Source: Kineococcus rhizosphaerae (lineage in GTDB: Bacteria > Actinomycetota > Actinomycetes > Actinomycetales > Kineococcaceae). From it: DNA of 64,000 nt. A program made the position numbers and the translations under genes. This document shows positions 58,385-64,000 of the stretch, one piece after another (position 1 is the first letter of the stretch; every line of letters begins with the position of its first letter). A model generated the notes under the pieces. That model had not been told where the DNA came from. It was given only the letters and a program-made list of their open reading frames with translations, and ran no database searches. Location of the stretch: NCBI RefSeq assembly GCF_003002055.1, contig NZ_PVZF01000016.1, forward strand, positions 1 through 64,000. The letters are read 5' to 3'.

Positions 58385-59299
58385 TCAGCGGGGAGGTTCG
58401 GCCCCGGCCCGGTCCCGCAGGTGCGCCGCGACGGCGGCCATGTCGGAGGATCCGCGACCGGCCGAGGACACCTCGTCGGCGACGGAGAGGACCCGTTCGG
58501 TCAGCGGCAGGGACGAGCCGGTGAGTTCGGCCTGCTCGGCGATCAGGCGCAGGTCCTTGCGCATGAGGTCGACCGACATGGCGACCGGTTCGGCGTCGAG
58601 GTCGGCGAAGGCCGCCCGCTTGTAGCGCACCAGGGGGGCTGCGACGGCGCTGGAGGTGAAGATCTCCAGCGCGGTGTCCCGGGGGACCCCGCCGCGTTCG
58701 GCCAGGACGAGCGCTTCGGCCACGGCCGCGTTGAGGCCGTAGACGACGGCGTTCACGGCGAGCTTCGCGGCCTGCCCGCTGCCCACCGCCCCGGTGTGCA
58801 CGACGGCGGCGGCGAACGGCCGGGTCACCTCGCGCAACCGCTCGACGGCGTCCTCGGGACCGCCGGCCAGCACGAGCAGCGAGGCGGAGCGCACGCTGGC
58901 CACGCTGCCGGAGACCGGTGCGTCGCAGTAGACGATCCCCGCCGCGGCCGCGGTGGCCGCCAGGTCCCGCGCGGTCGCGACCCCGACGGTCGAGGTGTCG
59001 GCGACGACCGTCCCCGGCCGGGCGGCGCCCAGGGCACCGTCCGGGCCGGTGAGGACGTCCCGCAACGCCGCGCCGTCGGCCAGGGAGGTGAGGACGAGGT
59101 CGGCCCCGAGCACGGCCTGCGCGGGCGTCGTGGCCCGCTGCGGGTGCGGGGCCCGCAGGTCCAGTTCCCCGGCGAGCCGGTCGTGCCCGCTCTCGCTGCG
59201 GTTCCACACGACGACGTCGCGGCCGGCGAGGACGAGCGCGGCGGCCACCGCGGCGCCCATGCGGCCCAGGCCGAGGACCGCGATCCGGTTCACCGCCAC
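58385..59299 (-). CDS. beta-hydroxyacid dehydrogenase family NAD(P)-dependent oxidoreductase
   Basis: 304 residues. N-terminal coenzyme loop AVLGLGRMGAAVAAAL, then substrate-binding DAPVSGSVASVRSASLLVLA and the catalytic Lys in GSGQAAKLAVNAV, the layout of 3-hydroxyisobutyrate and tartronate-semialdehyde dehydrogenases. It would interconvert a beta-hydroxy acid and its semialdehyde. Its start (GTG, 59299) overlaps the end of an alcohol dehydrogenase gene by ten bases. Confidence 0.9.
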   Translation of the reverse strand: MAVNRIAVLGLGRMGAAVAAALVLAGRDVVVWNRSESGHDRLAGELDLRAPHPQRATTPAQAVLGADLVLTSLADGAALRDVLTGPDGALGAARPGTVVADTSTVGVATARDLAATAAAAGIVYCDAPVSGSVASVRSASLLVLAGGPEDAVERLREVTRPFAAAVVHTGAVGSGQAAKLAVNAVVYGLNAAVAEALVLAERGGVPRDTALEIFTSSAVAAPLVRYKRAAFADLDAEPVAMSVDLMRKDLRLIAEQAELTGSSLPLTERVLSVADEVSSAGRGSSDMAAVAAHLRDRAGAEPPR

Positions 59300-60396
59300 G
59301 GGTCCACCAGCACCTTCCCCGGCGCGGTGCCCGCCGACAACGGCCGCAGGCCCCGCTCCACCAGGTCGTCGAGCCCGATCACGTCACCGAGCAGGAGGTT
59401 CGCGATCCGCCCGTCGCGCAACAGGTCCACGGCCCGGGGCAGGTCCTCGGCGCAGACGTGCGCCAGGGTGGTCGTGATGTCGACCTCGCGCAGGATGGTC
59501 GGGGCCAGGTCCAGGGCCTGAGGGGTGTGCGGCAGGCCGACGAACAGCACGCGCCCACCGCGGCGGGTCATGTCCAGCGCCCGCTGAGAGGAGCCGTCGC
59601 GGCCCGTCGCCTCGATGGTCACCGACGCGCCCACGCCGCCGGTCACTTCGCGGACGAGTTCGACGGGGTCGGTGCTGCGGACGTCGTGGGTCTCGGTGGC
59701 GCCCAGTTCGCGCGCCGTCGCCAGCCGGTGGGCGTCCACGTCGAGGGCGATGACGCGCTCGGCCGACCCGGCCAGCCCGCAGAGGATGAACGAGCCGATG
59801 GCCCCGGCTCCCACCAGCACCACGACGTCACCTGCCCCGGCCCCGGAGCGTCGTGCGGCGTGGAGCCCGACGGCCAGCGGCTGGGCCAGTCCCATGGCGT
59901 CGTCGTGCTCGGCGCCGGGGATCTCGACGAGCGTCGCCGCCGGGACGGTGACGAAACCCGCGAGTCCGCCGTCGGCGCTGAGGCCGGCGGTCCAGTAGCG
60001 CTCGCAGAGGTTCGTGCGACCGGCCCGGCACCACGCGCACGTCCCGCACCACACCCCGGCCCCGCTGGCGAACCTGCGGCCCACGAAGTTCTCCGCGCCG
60101 GGGCCGGCGGCGACCGCCTCACCGATGAACTCGTGCCCGATGACCATGGGACCCAGGTGACCGGTGACGGGGTGCCGGCGCTCGACCGGGAACATGCTCG
60201 GGCCGTGGGTGAACTCCCCCGCGTCCGTGCCGCAGATGCCCGCCCGGGTGACCCGCAGCAGCACCTCGCCGTCGCGCGGGGCGGGGACCGGGCGCTCCTC
60301 GACGCGCACGTCGCCGCGGCCGTGCATCACGGCGGCGCGCATGCGCTCGGGGACGTCCCGTGCGGGCGCCGCCGCGGGGACCGTCGCGGCGCTCAC
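59290..60396 (-). CDS. zinc-dependent alcohol dehydrogenase family protein
   Basis: 368 residues. Catalytic zinc in AGICGTDAGEF and IGHEFIG, four structural cysteines in WCGTCAWCRAGRTNLC, coenzyme loop VGAGAIGSFILCGLAG; about 25 extra residues at the N-terminus. Closest in pattern to sorbitol or threonine dehydrogenases, which act on polyol-type secondary alcohols. The GTG at 60396 overlaps the stop of another alcohol dehydrogenase by GTGA, so the two are translated together. Confidence 0.92.
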   Translation of the reverse strand: MSAATVPAAAPARDVPERMRAAVMHGRGDVRVEERPVPAPRDGEVLLRVTRAGICGTDAGEFTHGPSMFPVERRHPVTGHLGPMVIGHEFIGEAVAAGPGAENFVGRRFASGAGVWCGTCAWCRAGRTNLCERYWTAGLSADGGLAGFVTVPAATLVEIPGAEHDDAMGLAQPLAVGLHAARRSGAGAGDVVVLVGAGAIGSFILCGLAGSAERVIALDVDAHRLATARELGATETHDVRSTDPVELVREVTGGVGASVTIEATGRDGSSQRALDMTRRGGRVLFVGLPHTPQALDLAPTILREVDITTTLAHVCAEDLPRAVDLLRDGRIANLLLGDVIGLDDLVERGLRPLSAGTAPGKVLVDPWR

Positions 60397-61370
60397 AGCG
60401 TGGCCTCGCTCGTGAGGTGGACCTTGACCTGCCCGGTCCCCCGGTGGACCAGGTCGACGGCCTCCTCGGCGCGGGCCAGCGGGAAGCTCGCCGTCACCAG
60501 GGGGGACAGGTCGATCCGGGTCCGCTCCAGGAAGCGCAGGGTCCGCGCCCACACCCCGGGCGAACCGATCGTGCCGCGGATGGTGAGTTCCTTGGCCTGG
60601 ATGAGCCCGAGTTCGGCGCTGGCCGTCCCCCCGACGTCGATACCCACGTTCACCAGCCGGGCGCGGAACCCGGCCAGGCGCAGGGCCGAGGCCATGGCGG
60701 CGGTCGACCCGCTCGCCTCGACGACGACGTCGGCGCCCCGTCCGGAGGTGCTCGCGCGGACCCGGTCCTCGAGGTCGTCCCCCGGGGTCAGTCCCTCGTC
60801 CGCCCCGAGCTTCCCGGCGAGGGCGAGCCGGTCCTCGTTGCGGTCCACGACGACGACCCGGGCGCCGCGACCGGCGGCGGCGGCGACGACCCCCAGACCG
60901 ATGGGCCCGGCCCCCAGGACGACGACGGTGTCGCTCGCGTCCACGTCACCGGCCTGGGTGACGGCGTAGTAGCCGCAGCTGAAGGGTTCGACGAGCGCGG
61001 CCTGCGTGCTCGTCATGGTGTCCGGGACACGGTGCAACCACGAGGGTTTCGCGAGGAAGAACTCCGCGGCGGCCCCGCTGATGGAGAACCCGAAGTGGTC
61101 GGTGCCGATCACGCACTCGCCGATGACCCGGTCGCCCACGGCGAACTCCGTGACGTCCTCGCCCCGGGCGACGACCTCACCCGCCCACTCGTGCCCCGGC
61201 ACGACCGGGTACTCGAAGGGGATGATGTAGCGGCCCTCGAGCAGTTCGACGTCCGAGTGGCAGATGCCCACCGACCGCGCGGCGACGAGCACCTCGTCGG
61301 CCGCCGGCCGCGGGGTGTCGAGGTCCACGACGCGACGGTTCGCGTCCCCGGTGAACTGCAGAGCTTTCAC
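60393..61370 (-). CDS. alcohol dehydrogenase family protein without structural zinc site
   Basis: 325 residues. Catalytic zinc ligands in VGICHSDVELL and PGHEWAG, coenzyme loop VLGAGPIGLGVVAAAA. The lobe that normally holds four structural cysteines (after GDRVIGECVIGTDHFG) has only one, so the structural zinc is absent, as in some sorbitol-dehydrogenase-like reductases. GTG at 61370 with GGAGGAG upstream is clearly better than the longer alternative. Follows a short-chain dehydrogenase gene after 82 bases. Confidence 0.9.
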   Translation of the reverse strand: MKALQFTGDANRRVVDLDTPRPAADEVLVAARSVGICHSDVELLEGRYIIPFEYPVVPGHEWAGEVVARGEDVTEFAVGDRVIGECVIGTDHFGFSISGAAAEFFLAKPSWLHRVPDTMTSTQAALVEPFSCGYYAVTQAGDVDASDTVVVLGAGPIGLGVVAAAAGRGARVVVVDRNEDRLALAGKLGADEGLTPGDDLEDRVRASTSGRGADVVVEASGSTAAMASALRLAGFRARLVNVGIDVGGTASAELGLIQAKELTIRGTIGSPGVWARTLRFLERTRIDLSPLVTASFPLARAEEAVDLVHRGTGQVKVHLTSEATL

Positions 61371-61452
61371 GTTCTCCTCCAACGGCTGCGGGCGGGACGG
61401 TGCCCGACGCGGAACCGGCTGCACCGCCGGCGTGCGGGATCGGGGGGCGTCC

Positions 61453-62241
61453 TCAGACGAGGACCATGCCCCCGTCGATCATGATGACCTGACCGGTCAG
61501 GTAGTCGGAGTCCGCCGACGCCAGGTAGACGGCGGTCCCCGTGATGTCCTCGGCGGTGGCGACCCGTCCGCGCAGGATGTCGGACCCGAAGTCCGCCATC
61601 GCCTGACCCGGCCGTTCCGAGACCCCCAGGTCGAGCAGGTCCCGGTCCAGGCGGTCCCACAGGGGGGTGCCCACGACCCCGGGGGCGAAGGCGTTGCACG
61701 TGATGTCGTGCTCGGCCAGACCGCGCGCCGCCGCCTGCGTGAGGGAGATGACGGCCGCCTTGCTGGCGCTGTACGGGGCGAAGTCCGGGTACCCCTGGCG
61801 CCCGGCGATCGAGGCGGTGTTGACGATCTTGCCGCCGCGGCCCGCGGCGATCATGAGGCGCGCGGCCTCCTGGATCCCGATGAGGCACCCCAGGGCGTTG
61901 ACGTCCATGATGGACCGCCAGTTCTCCTCGGTGACGTCCAGCAGGCGCATGGGACGGTTGAACCCGGCGTTGTTGAAAACGACGTCCAGACCGCCGAACT
62001 CGGCGACCAGGCCGTCCAGCGCCTCCACGACCTGCGCGCGCAGGCTCACGTCGGCGGTCGCCGCCAGGGCACGTCCCCCGGCGGCGGCGACCATCCGGGC
62101 GGTGCCGGCCGCGGCGTCCGCGTCCAGGTCGATCACCCCGACGGCGGCACCCTCGCGGGCCAGGGCCACGGCGAACGCCCGGCCCATCCCGCTCCCGGCG
62201 CCGGTCACGGCGACGACCTTGCCCTCGAGCCGCCCCGTCAC
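61453..62241 (-). CDS. short-chain dehydrogenase/reductase
   Basis: 262 residues, a classical SDR: VTGAGSGMGRAFAVALA, VIDLDADAA (acidic, NAD-type), DVVFNNAGFN, NTASIAGRQGYPDFAPYSAS with Ser and Tyr then Lys, and DYLTGQVIMIDGGMVLV at the end. The 3' end lies 82 bases before the next gene. The GTG start overlaps the stop of the TIM-barrel gene by GTGA, so the two products are probably made in fixed ratio. Confidence 0.93.
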   Translation of the reverse strand: MTGRLEGKVVAVTGAGSGMGRAFAVALAREGAAVGVIDLDADAAAGTARMVAAAGGRALAATADVSLRAQVVEALDGLVAEFGGLDVVFNNAGFNRPMRLLDVTEENWRSIMDVNALGCLIGIQEAARLMIAAGRGGKIVNTASIAGRQGYPDFAPYSASKAAVISLTQAAARGLAEHDITCNAFAPGVVGTPLWDRLDRDLLDLGVSERPGQAMADFGSDILRGRVATAEDITGTAVYLASADSDYLTGQVIMIDGGMVLV

Positions 62242-63476
62242 GCCCGACCACCCTCCTGCGGGGACCCGGCTCCCCGGGTCACGACGTCGCGGACGAACTC
62301 GAGCTCGCGGCTCACGTAGTCGACGACGTCACCCGTCTTGAGGTGGGCCGGCAGGACGTCCCACGTGTACGTCTCGATCTCCAGGTGCGCGGACTGCCGC
62401 GTCGCGACGTGCGCGCGCAACGCGTCCTCGATCATCGGCCGCGTCGTGCGGAAGGGGCCGATGGCGTCCATGAACACCGGGACGTGGAAGTGGGTGCGCC
62501 ACTCGACGTCGTCGCGCGGGTCGGCCCGCCAGGCGGCGATGGCGTCGGAGAGGTTCAGGAACCGCTGCAGGGTGCCGTCCTGGGCGCGCTGGGTGGTCTG
62601 GCTCAGGTAGATGGTGTCGGTGAAGCGCTCCAGTTCGGCCACCTCCCGCTCGCCCACCGTCGGCACCCACAGGGCCGCGGCCGCCTGGAGCTTGAAGATC
62701 GGCACCCCGTGGTCGGCCAGCAGGTCCAGCGAGGCCGTGAGGTCGTCGAACTCCACGCACTGGTGCCCCATGTCGAGCACGATCCCCAGGTGCCGCCGCA
62801 GGGCGGCCGGTGCCTCGGACAGCGGCAGACCCGCTCGGCGGGCGAGGTGCCGGGAGGCCGCGCCGCTGAACAGGCGGGTGTCGAAGTACTCGACGGTCTC
62901 GGCGATCGTCTCCAGGTAGCAGAAGGGCTCCGGCTCGATCGCCAGGACCACGCGGCGCCCCGTGCGGCGTTCCAGGTCGACCAGGTGGGCCGCGACGTCC
63001 AGCACGTTCCGGGTGAAGGCCTGGACGTACTCCTCGGACGTCACCTTGGGTTTGTAGGCCAGCGGCATGGTCTGGATGCTGGGCACGACGCCGTCGGGGG
63101 TGATCTCCGCCAGGACGTCGGCCACCCGGCAGGTGTACTCGGCACGGGCGTCGGTGGACCAGTCCGGTTCGTAGACGTCCTCCATGACGACGCGGTTCTT
63201 GAACGCCCCCTGGGGGAAGGCGTTGACCGTGTACACGTACAGGCCCTGGGCGTCCAGCCACTCCTTCAACCGGCGGCGTTCGGCCGCGTCCTCGGACAGG
63301 GTCCGCGCCGAGTCGCCCGAGATGCGCAGGGAGACGCCGAAGGGCCGGTCCGGGCTCACCCGGGCCTTCACCTGCGGCACGAAGGTCTCCAGGCTCTCGC
63401 GCATCTCGGGCCAGGTGTCGCCCGCGTGGACCAGGGTCGAGTACGTCAGGTCGCCGAGGGCGTCAGGCAGTCGCAC
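62238..63476 (-). CDS. EboE-like xylose-isomerase-type TIM-barrel protein
   Basis: 412 residues. The opening LTYSTLVHAGDTWPEMRESL, then FGVSLRISGDSARTL, GLYVYTVNAFPQGAFKN, EDVYEPDWSTDARAEYTCRV and IQTMPLAYKPK resembles EboE, a TIM-barrel protein of the cyanobacterial and pseudomonad ebo cluster. Metal-ligand candidates are in LAIEPEPFCYLETI and GIVLDMGHQCVEF, the usual acidic and histidine positions of the AP-endonuclease-2/xylose isomerase fold. No other ebo gene is nearby; the setting is a sugar-type catabolic operon, so here it may be an isomerase or epimerase. GTG at 63476 after GAGGAGG. Confidence 0.8.
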   Translation of the reverse strand: MRLPDALGDLTYSTLVHAGDTWPEMRESLETFVPQVKARVSPDRPFGVSLRISGDSARTLSEDAAERRRLKEWLDAQGLYVYTVNAFPQGAFKNRVVMEDVYEPDWSTDARAEYTCRVADVLAEITPDGVVPSIQTMPLAYKPKVTSEEYVQAFTRNVLDVAAHLVDLERRTGRRVVLAIEPEPFCYLETIAETVEYFDTRLFSGAASRHLARRAGLPLSEAPAALRRHLGIVLDMGHQCVEFDDLTASLDLLADHGVPIFKLQAAAALWVPTVGEREVAELERFTDTIYLSQTTQRAQDGTLQRFLNLSDAIAAWRADPRDDVEWRTHFHVPVFMDAIGPFRTTRPMIEDALRAHVATRQSAHLEIETYTWDVLPAHLKTGDVVDYVSRELEFVRDVVTRGAGSPQEGGRA

Positions 63477-63503
63477 GGTCGTCCTCCTCGTGGTCGGTGG
63501 TCG

Positions 63504-64000
63504 TCATGCCGGAGTCACCGCACCGTTGCGCGACGCCCCGGAACCGGCGGCGGTGTTGAGGTGCGACTGGGGTTCGCGGCGGGTCGGCAGGGTTCCGCCG
63601 ACCGTGTGGTAGCGCGGCCCGGCGACGAGGAGTTCCTCGGCCGGGAACTTGGTGATGACCTCGCACCCGTCGGCGGTGACGACGACCTCCTCCTCGATGC
63701 GCGCCGCGCCCAGGCCGTCGGCCGAGGGCCAGTAGGTCTCCAGCGCGAAGACCATCCCCTCCTGGAGGACCTCGGGGTGGTCGAGGGAGACGAGGCGGCT
63801 GAAGATGGGTTTCTCCCAGATCGACAGCCCCACGCCGTGCCCGTACTGCAGGGCGAAGGCGGCCTCCTCGTCGGGGAACCCGAACTCCTGCGCGGTCGGC
63901 CACACGCTCACGACGTCCGCGGTGGTCGCGCCGGGGCGCACCAGGGAGATGGAGTGGTCCATGTACTCACGGGCCCGGACGTAGGCGTCCTGCTGCGCGC
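63504..64000 (-). CDS. M24-family (Xaa-Pro dipeptidase/creatinase fold) protein, 5' partial
   Basis: The last 165 residues of a longer protein that continues beyond the right edge. LQYGHGVGLSIWEKPIF supplies one metal-binding His, EGMVFALETYWPS one Glu, and GAARIEEEVVVT the final Glu, the end of the pita-bread fold of methionine aminopeptidase and prolidase relatives. In such catabolic operons M24 proteins often hydrolyse amide or amidine bonds of small molecules (creatinase, ectoine hydrolase) rather than peptides. It leads the operon that ends at 52690, as far as visible. Confidence 0.85.
   Translation of the reverse strand, partial: AQQDAYVRAREYMDHSISLVRPGATTADVVSVWPTAQEFGFPDEEAAFALQYGHGVGLSIWEKPIFSRLVSLDHPEVLQEGMVFALETYWPSADGLGAARIEEEVVVTADGCEVITKFPAEELLVAGPRYHTVGGTLPTRREPQSHLNTAAGSGASRNGAVTPA

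Overview
The window is very GC-rich (roughly 74% by eye). Codon third positions are almost all G or C, GTG starts are very frequent, and many genes overlap by the four bases GTGA. Together with the gene families present (WXG100-like protein, SigE-type and ECF sigma factors, LuxR-type two-component pair, DUF6518, mycobacterial-style regulators) this points to a chromosomal segment of a high-GC actinobacterium. Kineosporiaceae, for example Kineococcus, is my best guess but is an inference. I see no tRNA, rRNA, CRISPR array, insertion sequence or phage gene.

Region by region. 1-14 kb: mostly housekeeping and small metabolic genes. They comprise a WXG100-like protein with a helical alpha/beta hydrolase, a fructosamine-kinase-like protein, a MOSC protein, a DUF2945 protein, purB, a zinc alcohol dehydrogenase, a BtrH-like protein behind a frame-broken MerR/GyrI-like regulator, a Na+/H+ antiporter fused to a UBP zinc finger, cardiolipin synthase, a VOC protein and ketopantoate reductase. 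13.6-24.4 kb: SGNH hydrolase, a RecQ helicase fused to a phosphoribosyltransferase-like domain, an aminopeptidase-type hydrolase, a sarcosine-oxidase-type flavoprotein, a NarL-type two-component pair, and a G6PD-like protein with altered active-site lysines. 24.5-34.2 kb: a flavin amine oxidase with a readable promoter, cupin, alcohol dehydrogenase, XRE regulator with Bcr/CflA exporter, then a three-gene flavin electron-transfer unit (ferric-reductase-like protein, FMN-binding protein, ApbE) and an isochorismatase-like protein without its catalytic cysteine. 34.2-37.9 kb: a sigma/anti-sigma-like pair followed by a patch of small unrecognised genes and one apparent gene remnant.

37.9-42.2 kb: a PucR-type regulator faces an operon of a lactonase-like metallo-beta-lactamase, a zinc-ribbon protein and an alcohol dehydrogenase. 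42.2-50.1 kb: a seven-gene minus-strand operon (ABC ATPase, two permeases, NMT1/THI5-like binding lipoprotein, two NtaA/DmoA-type FMN monooxygenases flanking an adenosine-deaminase-family enzyme) sits behind a TetR gene, with a 16-bp palindrome at its promoter. It looks like a dedicated uptake-and-oxidation pathway for one unknown compound. 50.5-52.7 kb: an ECF sigma factor, an Asp23-like protein and two membrane proteins.

52.7-64 kb: a second catabolic operon, read right to left from beyond the window edge. It contains an M24 metallopeptidase-fold protein, an EboE-like TIM-barrel protein, a short-chain dehydrogenase, two zinc alcohol dehydrogenases, a beta-hydroxyacid dehydrogenase, a ribose-type permease, a single-chain ATPase-permease fusion, another short-chain dehydrogenase and a sugar-type binding lipoprotein. 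Several of these genes are coupled by GTGA overlaps, so they are probably co-translated. The substrates of both large operons cannot be read from the sequence. They are the parts of the window most likely to hold undescribed biochemistry.
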